Origin: Elusimicrobiota bacterium
GTDB lineage: Bacteria; Elusimicrobiota; Elusimicrobia; UBA1565; UBA9628
Direction of reading: 5' to 3'
Length of the DNA: 63,986 bases
NCBI GenBank assembly: GCA_016182905.1
Contig: JACPFR010000037.1
Location: 1-63,986, forward strand
This document shows positions 34,597 to 43,130 of the stretch, piece by piece (position 1 is the stretch's first letter; the number at the start of each line of letters is the position of its first letter). The position numbers and the translations under genes were made by a program. The notes beneath the pieces are model-generated. The model was not told where the DNA came from, made no database searches, and saw nothing but the letters and a program-made list of their open reading frames with translations.

Positions 34597-37500
34597 ATGA
34601 GCGCGCAGACGCCGGAGGCCGACCTTTCGATGACGACGCAGCGACGGACGAGGGCCAGAACAATCACGGCCCCGACGGGCTGGTACAAGGACGCCGTCAT
34701 CTACGAGCTGCACGTCCGCGCGTTCTTCGACGGCAACGGGGACGGGAAGGGCGACTTCGCGGGCCTGACCCAGAAGCTGGACTACCTCCAGGACCTCGGC
34801 GTGACCGCGATCTGGCTCCTGCCCTTCTATCCGTCCCCCCTCCGCGACGACGGCTACGACATCTCGGACTTCTTCGGCGTGCATCCCGACTACGGGACCT
34901 TGGAGGACTTCAAGGAGTTCCTCCGCGAGGCGCACCGCCGGGGCCTGAAGGTCATCACCGAGCTGGTCCTCAACCACACCTCCGACCAGCACGAGTTGTT
35001 CCAGAAGGCGCGCCGGGCACCGGTGGGAAGCCTCGAGCGGGAGTCCTACGTCTGGAGCGACGACCCCCAGAAATACCGGGACGCCCGGATCATCTTCTCG
35101 GACTTCGAGACCTCGAACTGGAACTGGGACCCGGTGGCCAAGGCCTACTACTGGCACCGGTTCTACTCTCATCAGCCCGACCTCAATTTCGACAACCCCG
35201 GCGTGCGCGCGCACGTCTTCAAGGCCCTGGACTTCTGGCTGGGCCTCGGCGTGGACGGCCTGAGGCTCGACGCCGTCCCCTATCTCTTCGAGCGCGAGGG
35301 AACCACCTGCGAGAACCTGCCGGCGACGCACTCTTTCCTGAAGGAACTGCGGCGGCACGTCGACCGGAAATACAAGGACCGCATGCTCCTGGCCGAGGCC
35401 AATCAATGGCCGGAGGACGCGGCCGCCTATTTCGGCGAAGGCGACGAATGCCACATGGCCTTCCACTTCCCCATCATGCCCCGCTTGTTCATGGCCCTGC
35501 GCATGGAGGACTGCTCCCCCGTCGTGGACATCCTCGAGCAGACGCCCGACGTCGCCGACCGCGGCCAGTGGGCGCTCTTCCTGCGCAACCACGACGAGCT
35601 CACCTTGGAGATGGTGACCGACGAGGAACGGGACTACATGTATCGTTTTTACACCAAGGAATCCCGGGCGCGGATCAACCTCGGCATCCGCCGGCGGCTG
35701 GCCCCCCTTCTCGGGAACCACCGGCGGAAGATCGAGCTCCTCAACGCCCTGCTATTCAGCCTGCCGGGGACGCCGGTCCTGTACTACGGGGACGAGATCG
35801 GCATGGGCGACAACATCCACCTCGGCGACCGCAACGGCGTGCGCACGCCCATGCAGTGGAACGCCGACCGCAACGCCGGGTTCTCCCGCGCCAACCCGCA
35901 ATCCCTCTACCTGCCCATCGGCATCGACCCCGAGTACCATTACGAGGCCGTGAACGTCGACATCCAGCAGAACAACACCCATTCGCTGTTCTGGTGGACG
36001 AAGCGCCTCATCGACCTGCGCAAGCGCTACAAGGCCTTCGGCCGCGGGTCGATGTCGTTCGTCGGCTGCGAGAACCGGAAGATCTTCGCCTTCGTCCGGT
36101 CCCACGACGAGGAGCTCATCCTCGTCGTGGCCAACCTCTCCCGCTTCGTCGAGCTCGCCGAGCTCGACCTGTCGAGGTTCAAGGGCTTGAGCCTCGTCGA
36201 GATGTTCGGCCGCTTCGAGTTCCCGCCGGTGAAGGACGAGCCTTACCGGCTCACCTTGGGCCCTCATTCCTTCTATTGGTTCAGGATCAGGAAGCCCACC
36301 GTCCCGGGAGTCGACGGCGCCGCGGCGCCCTCGGCGCCGGCGCTGCGCTGCTCGGAATCGTGGACGGAGGTCTTCTCGGAGAGGGCGGCCCCCGATCTCC
36401 GGGAGGCCCTGGCGACCCATCTCCGCGTCCGGCACTGGTTCGAGGGAAAATCCCATCAGCTGCGGTCGGTCCGCCTCGTCGAGGAGACGGTCTTGGGCGC
36501 CGGGGATAAATCCGGCGCCCGCGTCTGCCTCATCGAGGCGGAATTCCTCGATGCGCCGTCCGAGACCTACGTGCTGCCCCTCGCCTTCGCCGACGGCGAG
36601 AAGGCCGAGAAGATCCGGCAGGAGCAGCCTTTCTCCGTCGTGGCCCTGATCCGCGGAAAGGGCGCGGGGCGAGGCGCCGAGGGCGTCCTCTTCGACGCGA
36701 TGTACGATCCGGCCTTCTGCGGGGCCCTGCTGACGGGGATCCGGGAGGGGCGGCGTCTCAAGGGACGCCACGGAGAGATCGCCCTGAGCGCCTTGCCGTC
36801 GCTCGAAGCCGTGATCGGCGATCAGGCCCAGCCCGAGGCCTCCCTGGCCAAGACCATCCAGCGGAACACCTCGATCCGTTTCGGCGACCGCCTGATCCTC
36901 AAGCTGTACCGCCGGCACTACGAAGGGCAGAATCCCGACGCGGAGATCGGGCGGTATCTCGAGAAGAGGGGCTTCCACTCCTCGCCGGCGCTCGCCGGCG
37001 AGATCACCTACCGCCCGCGCCGGGGGGAGCCGAGCCTGCTCGCGGTCCTCCATTGCTTCGTCCCGAACCGGGGGGACGCCTGGCAGTACATCCTCGACTC
37101 CCTGCGCCGCTATTTCGACGACATCCCCGCGACGGCCGAGCTTCCCAAAGAAACGGCGACTCCTCCCGCCCAGCCTTTCGGACCGGCCGACGCGGCGCCG
37201 ACGCCCCTCGCGCTCGAGCGCCTCGGCGATTCCCTGGAGACCGCCAAGCTGCTCGGCCTGCGCACCGCGGAGCTCCATCTGGCGTTGTCCGACTCGCCGG
37301 CGGAGCCGGGATTCTCCCCCGAGGACTTCTCCGAGCTGTACCAGAGGTCGCTGTACCAGTCGCTGCGCAACCGGGCCAACGAGTCCCTTTACCTGCTGCG
37401 CAAGAAGCTCAAGGAGGTCCCCGAGGCGCATCGCCATTTGGCGGAATCGATCCTCGGCCGGAGCGAGGAGGTCCAGAAGCGCCTGCACGCGCTCATCGGC

Positions 37501-37980
37501 AGGAGGCTTTCCGGCCGGAGGATCCGCTGCCACGGCGACTACCATCTCAAGCAGCTGCTCTACACGGGCAGCGATTTCCAGATCTTCGACTTCGAAGGAC
37601 CGCCGTCGCAGTCGCTGCAGGAACGCCGCATCAAACGGTCTCCGCTGCGCGACGTGGCCGGCATGCTCCGCTCCTTCGACTACGCGGTCTACACGATCCT
37701 GCTGGGCCGGGTCGGCGTCATCCGCGCCGAAGACGCGGCCCGCCTCGAGCCTTGGGCGCGGTTCTGGAGCCGCTGGGTCTCGGCCGCGTTCCTGAACTCC
37801 TACCTCGCGAAAATGGGCGACAGCAAGGTCCTCCCCAAGAGCCGCGAGGAGACGAACCTGATCCTCGAGGCGATGATGATCAACAGGGCCCTCGGCGAGA
37901 TCCAGCACGAGCTGGAGACCCAGCCGCAATGGGCGATCATCCCGCTCAAAGGGCTCGACCAGCTGCTCGGCCCGGGCTAG
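34597..37980 (+). CDS. treS: Trehalose synthase (TreS) - maltokinase (Pep2/Mak) fusion
   Basis: The ATG at 34597 gives 1127 residues; an open frame continues upstream only as a shadow. Residues about 25-570 are a GH13 TreS. It has IWLLPFYPSP, VLNHTSDQH, nucleophile Asp225 in GLRLDAVPY, acid Glu267 in LLAEANQW, Asp333 in RNHDE, and GDNIHLGDRNGVRTPMQW. Residues about 600-1127 are a maltokinase with an aminoglycoside-phosphotransferase-like core: RCHGDYHLKQLL (catalytic Asp) and FQIFDFEGPPSQ (Mg-binding Asp). The pair converts trehalose to maltose, then ATP makes maltose-1-phosphate, the GlgE substrate. No glgE is in this window. Confidence 0.95.
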   Translation: MSAQTPEADLSMTTQRRTRARTITAPTGWYKDAVIYELHVRAFFDGNGDGKGDFAGLTQKLDYLQDLGVTAIWLLPFYPSPLRDDGYDISDFFGVHPDYGTLEDFKEFLREAHRRGLKVITELVLNHTSDQHELFQKARRAPVGSLERESYVWSDDPQKYRDARIIFSDFETSNWNWDPVAKAYYWHRFYSHQPDLNFDNPGVRAHVFKALDFWLGLGVDGLRLDAVPYLFEREGTTCENLPATHSFLKELRRHVDRKYKDRMLLAEANQWPEDAAAYFGEGDECHMAFHFPIMPRLFMALRMEDCSPVVDILEQTPDVADRGQWALFLRNHDELTLEMVTDEERDYMYRFYTKESRARINLGIRRRLAPLLGNHRRKIELLNALLFSLPGTPVLYYGDEIGMGDNIHLGDRNGVRTPMQWNADRNAGFSRANPQSLYLPIGIDPEYHYEAVNVDIQQNNTHSLFWWTKRLIDLRKRYKAFGRGSMSFVGCENRKIFAFVRSHDEELILVVANLSRFVELAELDLSRFKGLSLVEMFGRFEFPPVKDEPYRLTLGPHSFYWFRIRKPTVPGVDGAAAPSAPALRCSESWTEVFSERAAPDLREALATHLRVRHWFEGKSHQLRSVRLVEETVLGAGDKSGARVCLIEAEFLDAPSETYVLPLAFADGEKAEKIRQEQPFSVVALIRGKGAGRGAEGVLFDAMYDPAFCGALLTGIREGRRLKGRHGEIALSALPSLEAVIGDQAQPEASLAKTIQRNTSIRFGDRLILKLYRRHYEGQNPDAEIGRYLEKRGFHSSPALAGEITYRPRRGEPSLLAVLHCFVPNRGDAWQYILDSLRRYFDDIPATAELPKETATPPAQPFGPADAAPTPLALERLGDSLETAKLLGLRTAELHLALSDSPAEPGFSPEDFSELYQRSLYQSLRNRANESLYLLRKKLKEVPEAHRHLAESILGRSEEVQKRLHALIGRRLSGRRIRCHGDYHLKQLLYTGSDFQIFDFEGPPSQSLQERRIKRSPLRDVAGMLRSFDYAVYTILLGRVGVIRAEDAARLEPWARFWSRWVSAAFLNSYLAKMGDSKVLPKSREETNLILEAMMINRALGEIQHELETQPQWAIIPLKGLDQLLGPG

Positions 37981-38846
37981 GAGCGGGAGGCGGCGTACAT
38001 GCCGGCGAGGACGAGCGCGCCGCCGGCCATGCTCCACCGCGTGAGCGGGTCGCCCTGCAGGCCCACGCCGAGCAGGACGCCGACGACAGGCTGCAGGAAG
38101 ATGAAGTTGGCCACCCTCGACGCCTCGACCTTCTTCAGCGCGACGTTCCACAGGATGACGGCGAGGAAGCCGCCGGCGACGGCGAGATAGCTCATCGCGA
38201 GCCAGGCGGCGGGCGGGACCGCCGCCCAGGCCGAAGGGGTCGCCCCCGGCGCCGCCCACAAGGCCACGCCGGCGAAGCCGATGATCGACGTGACCGCCGT
38301 GAAATCGAGCGGGTCCACGCGCTTGAGCGCGGACTTGCCCAGCACGCTGTACAGCGCCCAGCAGGAGCCGTGCGTCGCCAGGATCAGGTCTCCCTTGAGA
38401 CGGTCCGTGAAGACTCCGGACAGGCTCGGAAACCCCTGGAAGGCGATGAACATCGCCCCGGTCACGCCCAGGACGAGGGAGAGGACCTTCAGCCCCGTCA
38501 GGGCCTCGCCCAGGAAGAGGGCGGAGAGCAGGACGATGGTGACCGGCTCGATGCCCACGAGCAAGGACGCGTTCGTGGCCGAGGAGAGCTTCACCCCGTA
38601 GGTGCCCAGCGCCAGCGGCAGGGCATAGCCGAACAGCCCGACGGCGGCGATGCGCGCCCAGTCCCCGCGGGTCGCGCGCGCCAGGCGCCCGCGGCCCCGC
38701 CAGACGAACGGGACGAACAAGGCCGCGCACAGCGCCATGCGCAGGAGCATCAGGTCCTTCTCGGGGAAGCCCGCGAGGGCCGCGGTCGTCACCGCGTAGG
38801 TCGAGCCGCCGAGGATGTTGGAGACCGCGATCAGGAAATAAGGCAC
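37977..38846 (-). CDS. EamA (DMT superfamily) transporter
   Basis: This 289-residue protein has ten transmembrane helices in two EamA repeats: GGSTYAVTTAALAGFPEKDLMLLRMALCAALF in the first half, and CWALYSVLGKSALKR, WNVALKKVEASRVANFIFLQPVVGVLLGV in the second. The latter ends with the conserved P-V-x-x-x-L pattern. Substrates of EamA exporters range widely. The GTG start is 7 nt after the ispDF stop, so it is in the PIN-ispDF operon. It converges on treS with a 4-bp overlap. Confidence 0.9.
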   Translation of the reverse strand: MPYFLIAVSNILGGSTYAVTTAALAGFPEKDLMLLRMALCAALFVPFVWRGRGRLARATRGDWARIAAVGLFGYALPLALGTYGVKLSSATNASLLVGIEPVTIVLLSALFLGEALTGLKVLSLVLGVTGAMFIAFQGFPSLSGVFTDRLKGDLILATHGSCWALYSVLGKSALKRVDPLDFTAVTSIIGFAGVALWAAPGATPSAWAAVPPAAWLAMSYLAVAGGFLAVILWNVALKKVEASRVANFIFLQPVVGVLLGVGLQGDPLTRWSMAGGALVLAGMYAASRS

Positions 38847-38853
38847 CCCGGCG

Positions 38854-40008
38854 CTATCGGGCGAGGACGGTGGCGACGGCGTGGCAGGCGATGGCCTCGC
38901 CGCGGCCGATCGCGTCGAGGCCTTCGTTGCTCTTGGCCTTCAGGCTCACGCGCGACTCGGGCAGACGGAACAGCGCGGCGAGCGAGGCCTTGAGCTTCTC
39001 GTAGTGCGGCTTGAGCTTGGGCTCCTCGGCGATGAGGGTCGCGTCGAGGTGAATCAGCTCGCCGCCGCAGGCGGCGAGCTTTCCCAAGGTGTTGGCCACG
39101 ATGTCCTTCGAGGCCAGCCCCTTGAACTTGGGGTCGGTGGGCGGGAAGGCGATGCCGATCTCCCCGAGCCCGAGCGCCCCGAGCACCGCGTCGCAGGACG
39201 CGTGCAGGACCGCGTCCCCGTCGGAGTGGCCGAGCAAACCCTTGTCATGCTGCAGCTTGATCCCCGCGAGCCACAGCTCGCGTCCCTCGACGAGCTTGTG
39301 TATGTCGTAGCCGAATCCCGTCCGGCTCTCGCGGCGCCCGCCCGCGCGGGCCTCGATGATCGCGCCCGCCATCGTGATGTCCTCCGGGGTGGTGATCTTG
39401 AAGTTCTCGTAGGTCGACTCGACCACCGCGACCTTGTGGCCGCAGCGCTCGACGAGCTGGGATTCGTCGGTGGCGTCCGCGTCGCCCGCGAACTTCTCCA
39501 GGGCTTCCTTCAGGATCGAATAGCGGTAGGTCTGGGGCGTCTGCGCGGCCCAGAAACGCGAGCGGTCGGGCGTCTCGGAAACGATCATCTCGCTTCGCTC
39601 GACGATTTTCAACGTGTCCTTGACCGGAACGGCGGCGACGGCCGCCCCGGACTTGGCGGCCTCGGCGAAGGTCGCGCGCACGACCTCCGGAGTGATCATG
39701 GAACGAGCGCCGTCGTGCACGGCGACGACTTCGACGCCGGGAGGCAACGCCGCGAAGCCGTTGCGCACCGAGCCCATGCGCGTCGGGCCCGCCAGGACGA
39801 CCTTCACCTTGCCGCCGGCGAGGCGCGTTCCGTGCTCCCTGAACGAGTCCTCGCCGAGGACGAGCACGACGCTCTCGACCTCGTCCATGCCCGCGAAGCA
39901 TTCGAGCGAGAGCTCCGCGACCGTGGAGCCCGCCAGCGGCAGGAACTGCTTCGGGCGCCCCATGCGGGAGCCCGACCCGCCCGAGACGATGATCGCGGCG
40001 GCGCGCAT
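38854..40008 (-). CDS. ispDF: Bifunctional IspD/IspF isoprenoid biosynthesis enzyme
   Basis: The ATG at 40008 overlaps the PIN gene stop (TGATG), giving 384 residues. Residues 1-225 are IspD: IIVSGGSGSRMGRPKQFLPLAG, PTRMGSVRNGF, VHDGARSMI and TPQTYRYSIL. Residues about 230-384 are IspF: GFGYDIHKLVEGRELWLAGI (zinc Asp/His), GLLGHSDGDAVLHASCDA, and LSLKAKSNEGLDAIGRGE. The enzyme makes CDP-methylerythritol and then the cyclodiphosphate in the MEP pathway; the intervening IspE is not here. IspDF fusions are best known from alpha- and epsilonproteobacteria but also occur elsewhere. Confidence 0.95.
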   Translation of the reverse strand: MRAAAIIVSGGSGSRMGRPKQFLPLAGSTVAELSLECFAGMDEVESVVLVLGEDSFREHGTRLAGGKVKVVLAGPTRMGSVRNGFAALPPGVEVVAVHDGARSMITPEVVRATFAEAAKSGAAVAAVPVKDTLKIVERSEMIVSETPDRSRFWAAQTPQTYRYSILKEALEKFAGDADATDESQLVERCGHKVAVVESTYENFKITTPEDITMAGAIIEARAGGRRESRTGFGYDIHKLVEGRELWLAGIKLQHDKGLLGHSDGDAVLHASCDAVLGALGLGEIGIAFPPTDPKFKGLASKDIVANTLGKLAACGGELIHLDATLIAEEPKLKPHYEKLKASLAALFRLPESRVSLKAKSNEGLDAIGRGEAIACHAVATVLAR

Positions 40009-41015
40009 CACGCCGCCTGGCGCTCCGGGCGGGCTTCCGGGCGGGCCTTCGCGAAGATCATGCGGCCGTTGGAGGTCTGATGGATCGAGGTCACCGTCGC
40101 CTCGAGGCGCTTGCCGACGGAGCGGCGGCCGTCCTCGACGACCACCATCGTGCCGTCGTCCAGGAAGCCGACGCCCTGCTCGCGCTCCTTGCCGTCCTTC
40201 ATGACGAACACGCTCATCGTCTCGCCGGGCAGGACCACCGTTTTAAGGGCGGAGGACAAGTCGTTCACGTTCAGGACGGTCACGCCCTCGAGGGTCGCCA
40301 CCTTGTTGACGTTGAAGTCGGTGGTGACGATCCGGGCGCCCATCTCCCGGGCGAGCTTGACCACCTTGCCCTCGATCTCGGCGATCTCGGGGACGTCCTT
40401 GTCGAGGATGCGCACGGGCACGACGTGGCCTTCCTGCAGGCGCGCGAGGATGTCGAGGCCGCGGCGGCCGCGGGCGCGCTTCATCGGGTCCTCGGCGTCG
40501 GCGAGGCGGTGGAGCTCGGTCAGCACGAACCGGGGGACGACCAAAGTCCCCGACAGGAAATGGGTCTCCACGACCTCGGCGACGCGGCCGTCGATGATCG
40601 CGTTGCAGTCGAGGATCTTCAGGTCGGAGCCGCGCTTCTTGCCCATCTTGAGCAGGTCCTTGTCGAGGTCGTCGAGCTCGGGCGCCTTGCGCAGCGCGAT
40701 CACGAAGCCGAGGACGCCGAACCCGAAGAACCGCAGCAGGGAGTACTTGTCCCAGACCTTGTAGATCTCCTCATTGCCCATCTGGAACACCGAGTAGTCC
40801 ACGAGGCGCGAGGTGATGATGCCGACCGCGATGCCGAGCACGCCGGTGATCAAGGTCAGGAGGTTGAGCTCGGCGACCATGTACTCGATGCCGACGATGA
40901 ACAGGCCGACCGCGAAGCCGATGCCGAGGCCGGCCGGGGTCGGGGCGATCTTTCCGAAATAGACGATGGCGGGACAGATGAGGATGACGGCGAGACGGAA
41001 TATCACGGTATACAT
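40008..41015 (-). CDS. PIN-TRAM domain membrane protein (YacL-like)
   Basis: The 335-residue product has four N-terminal transmembrane helices (about residues 5-110). A PIN domain follows (residues about 130-255: LKILDCNAIIDGRVAEVVETHFL, GRRGLDILARLQ, ARIVTTDFNVNKVA), with the conserved acidic residues of a Mg-dependent ribonuclease. A C-terminal TRAM domain closes it (EQGVGFLDDGTMVVVEDGRRSVGKRLEATVTS), an RNA-binding beta-barrel. The YacL family is often beside ispD, as here. The RNA target is unknown. It heads the operon with ispDF and EamA. Confidence 0.93.
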   Translation of the reverse strand: MYTVIFRLAVILICPAIVYFGKIAPTPAGLGIGFAVGLFIVGIEYMVAELNLLTLITGVLGIAVGIITSRLVDYSVFQMGNEEIYKVWDKYSLLRFFGFGVLGFVIALRKAPELDDLDKDLLKMGKKRGSDLKILDCNAIIDGRVAEVVETHFLSGTLVVPRFVLTELHRLADAEDPMKRARGRRGLDILARLQEGHVVPVRILDKDVPEIAEIEGKVVKLAREMGARIVTTDFNVNKVATLEGVTVLNVNDLSSALKTVVLPGETMSVFVMKDGKEREQGVGFLDDGTMVVVEDGRRSVGKRLEATVTSIHQTSNGRMIFAKARPEARPERQAA

Positions 41016-41077
41016 GGGATGCCCCCGACGGAGGTTATAACGGGATGAACGGGCCTATTCTACGAAATCGGGAGCCG

Positions 41078-42490
41078 CTACTCGACGCCGAAAGCGGCTT
41101 CCGCCGCCTCGCGCAGGTCCGCGACCCCCGTCACCGTCAGGCCGAGGGTCTTGGGCAGGTCTTTGGCGGCTCTCGAGGGAACCAGCGCTCGCTTAAAACC
41201 CGCCTTCGCCGCCTCGCGCAGGCGCAGCTCGAGCTGCGGGACGCGGGCGACCTCGCCGAGGAGGCTGACCTCGCCGAGCAGGACCAGGTCGGAGGGGACC
41301 GACTTGTCGCGCCACGAGCCGGCGACCGCCATGCACGCGGCGAGGTCGAGGGCGGGGTCCTTCAGGCGCAGGCCGCCGGCGAGGCTGACGAAGCAGTCCC
41401 GGTCCTCCAGGCGCAGGCCGATGTGCCGCTCCATCGCCGCGAGCAGGACGAGGACGCGGTTGAGGTCGAGGCCGGTGGACATGCGGCGGGGCAAAGGGTA
41501 TCGGGTCGGAACGACCAGAGACTGCACCTCGACGAGGACCGGGCGGGAGCCTTCCAGCGCGACGGAAACGGAGCGGCCCGGAGCGGCGGCGCGGCCGAGC
41601 TCCGCGGCGAAGAAGGCGGTGGCGTCTTTGACTTCCTTGAGACCGGCCTCCCCCATCTCGAACAAGCCGAGCTCGTCGGTAGGGCCGAAGCGGTTCTTCT
41701 GGGCGCGCAGGACGCGGAGCACGTCGTGATTGTCCGTGTCGAAATACAGCACGGTGTCGACGAGGTGCTCGAGGACCTTGGGGCCGGCGAGCGAGCCGTC
41801 CTTGGTCACGTGGCCGAGCAGGAAGACGACGGTGTCCTTCGCCTTGGCGGCGCGCACGAGCTCGGCGGCGCACTCGCGCACCTGGCCGACGGAGCCCGGG
41901 CTCGAGGCGAGCTGCGGGTGGGTCACGGTCTGGATGGAGTCGAGGACCATCGCCCACGGCTTGACCTGCTCCATGGCGGCGAGTATTTTGGACAGCGAGG
42001 ACTCGGAGACGAGGTACAGCTGCTCGGAGGACAGGCCGAGGCGCTTGGCGCGGCTGGAGACCTGGCGCAGGCTCTCCTCGCCGGAGGCGTACAGGAACGG
42101 CCCCTTCTCGGCGAGCCTGGCCGCGGCCTGGAGCATGAGGGTGGACTTGCCGATGCCGGGAGGGCCGGCGAGCAGGATGACCTGTCCGGGGACGATGCCG
42201 CCGCCGAACAGGCGGTCGAGCTCGGCCATGCCGACGGGCGTGCGCTTTTCCGGCGTCTCGGCGGCGTCCTTGAGCGCGGTGACGGCGGACGAGAAGGCGG
42301 TCAACTGGCCGGGGCCGCCGGAGCCGGAGGCCCCGGACGCGGCGAGGGTCTCGGCCAAAGCGCCGGGCCGGGCCTCGACGACCTCCTCGGCCATCGAGTT
42401 CCACTCCGAGCAGCCGGGGCACTGGCCCATGGGCTTGCTCGCGGAGTGCCCGCAGGCTTGGCAGCGATAGACGGTTTTCAGTCTGGCCAT
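41078..42490 (-). CDS. radA: DNA repair protein RadA
   Basis: The 470-residue product has the Cys4 zinc finger (CQAC at 10-13, CPGC at 24-27), a RecA-like ATPase core with Walker A GPPGIGKST, the KNRFG motif (KNRFGPTDELGLF), and a C-terminal Lon-like domain (AAFFAAELGRA, DCFVSLAGGLRLKDPA, LVLLGEVSLLGEVARVPQL). RadA is a DnaB-like helicase that extends recombination D-loops and processes branched intermediates. The promoter carries a LexA box, so here it is an SOS gene. ATG with only 6 nt to the -10 box, hence leaderless. Confidence 0.96.
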   Translation of the reverse strand: MARLKTVYRCQACGHSASKPMGQCPGCSEWNSMAEEVVEARPGALAETLAASGASGSGGPGQLTAFSSAVTALKDAAETPEKRTPVGMAELDRLFGGGIVPGQVILLAGPPGIGKSTLMLQAAARLAEKGPFLYASGEESLRQVSSRAKRLGLSSEQLYLVSESSLSKILAAMEQVKPWAMVLDSIQTVTHPQLASSPGSVGQVRECAAELVRAAKAKDTVVFLLGHVTKDGSLAGPKVLEHLVDTVLYFDTDNHDVLRVLRAQKNRFGPTDELGLFEMGEAGLKEVKDATAFFAAELGRAAAPGRSVSVALEGSRPVLVEVQSLVVPTRYPLPRRMSTGLDLNRVLVLLAAMERHIGLRLEDRDCFVSLAGGLRLKDPALDLAACMAVAGSWRDKSVPSDLVLLGEVSLLGEVARVPQLELRLREAAKAGFKRALVPSRAAKDLPKTLGLTVTGVADLREAAEAAFGVE

Positions 42491-42496
42491 GGCCGG

Positions 42497-42525
42497 AGTA
42501 TAGCTGATTTTCCGATTTCGAACAA
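42497..42525 (-). promoter_or_regulatory. radA promoter TTGTTC-17-TATACT
   Basis: On the minus strand TTGTTC (42520-42525) and TATACT (42497-42502) are 17 nt apart, and the -10 ends 6 nt before the radA ATG. The -35 lies inside the LexA box, so LexA binding blocks it directly. Confidence 0.8.
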
Positions 42526-42532
42526 GTGTTCG
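42519..42532. promoter_or_regulatory. LexA-binding SOS box of radA
   Basis: CGAACAAGTGTTCG has the same CGAAC-N4-GTTCG form as the box at lexA and differs from it by one central base. It overlaps the -35 box. Confidence 0.9.
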
Positions 42533-42590
42533 ATTGTCGGTTTTTTTAGACCTCCTCCCTCTAATACGATCGGGACCCCGGAAAAGTTCC

Positions 42591-42992
42591 CTAGCGGATC
42601 AGGACCGCGAGCGCGTATAGGTCGCCGCGGCGGTCGAGATGCCAGTCGAGGATCTCGGAGCCCTCGAGCAAGGCCCCCTCCTTTCCCTCGAGCAGGCTCG
42701 CCCGCGCGCGGTCGGCGGCCGCGGAGGCGCGCAGGCCGGGGTTGTCCACGCCGCGCACGAGGCCGACGCCGAACACGTAGGTCCTGCCCGCGTGCTCCTC
42801 GGCCCAGAAGACCTTGTCCTCCGGCGCGCGGATCTTTTTCGCCCAGCCGGGCTTTCTCCAACTCGGGGACGCCGGCGGGACCCGCGGCCGGCTCAGGCGC
42901 TCGGCGACCCTGCCCGCCTTCGCCTCCCACGCGCGCGCGGGCGAGGTCGCGCACGTCAGGACGAGAGCGACGGCCAAGGGCGCGAACCGCAT
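42591..42992 (-). CDS. Small exported LPP20-like protein
   Basis: The ATG at 42992 gives 133 residues; the open frame upstream is a shadow. A signal peptide ends at SPARA-W. The second half, YVFGVGLVRGVDNPGLRASAAADRARASL, matches the conserved start of LPP20-type and related small envelope proteins, with DRAR in the usual place. A lipobox is missing, so it is probably a soluble periplasmic form. Function is unknown. The start is 6 nt after a -10 box. The 98 bp between its stop and radA hold the radA promoter and SOS box. Confidence 0.7.
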   Translation of the reverse strand: MRFAPLAVALVLTCATSPARAWEAKAGRVAERLSRPRVPPASPSWRKPGWAKKIRAPEDKVFWAEEHAGRTYVFGVGLVRGVDNPGLRASAAADRARASLLEGKEGALLEGSEILDWHLDRRGDLYALAVLIR

Positions 42993-42998
42993 GCGACT

Positions 42999-43004
42999 CT
43001 TATA
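42999..43004 (-). promoter_or_regulatory. -10 box TATAAG, leaderless start at 42992
   Basis: TATAAG on the minus strand ends 6 nt before the ATG. Confidence 0.5.
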
Positions 43005-43082
43005 ACAGACGCCCGGCGCGCCGTCCATCGCGGCCGCGCGACGATTTTGCGATGCAACTTTTCCGGGGGCTCGATCGTCTGC

Positions 43083-43088
43083 TATAGA
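43083..43088 (+). promoter_or_regulatory. Possible -10 box TATAGA of the HNH-family gene
   Basis: TATAGA would place the transcript start near 43095, at the left edge of the palindrome at 43093-43118. The gene also has a GGAGG Shine-Dalgarno site (43119-43123), so it is not leaderless. Confidence 0.4.
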
Positions 43089-43092
43089 CGGT

Positions 43093-43118
43093 AAAAACTG
43101 TTGTTGACAACAGTTTTT
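43093..43118 (+). repeat. Perfect 11-bp inverted repeat before the HNH-family gene
   Basis: AAAAACTGTTG and CAACAGTTTTT flank a 4-nt TTGA loop, directly in front of the GGAGG Shine-Dalgarno site. It may be an operator for a dimeric regulator, or a hairpin at the very start of the mRNA. Both readings suit its position. Confidence 0.7.
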
Positions 43119-43130
43119 GGAGGTGAAATC

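Noticed and set aside
35752-38730. 992-codon open frame antisense to the TreS-Mak gene
   Set aside because: It lies opposite a well-supported enzyme. Its translation is Arg/Pro/Gly/Glu-rich low-complexity sequence without domains, an effect of high G+C at third positions.
41015-41078. Short forward frames and a TATAAC box at the radA/PIN gap considered as a new gene
   Set aside because: The gap is only about 60 bp, holds no Shine-Dalgarno site with a usable frame, and TATAAC is better read as part of the PIN gene's own upstream region.
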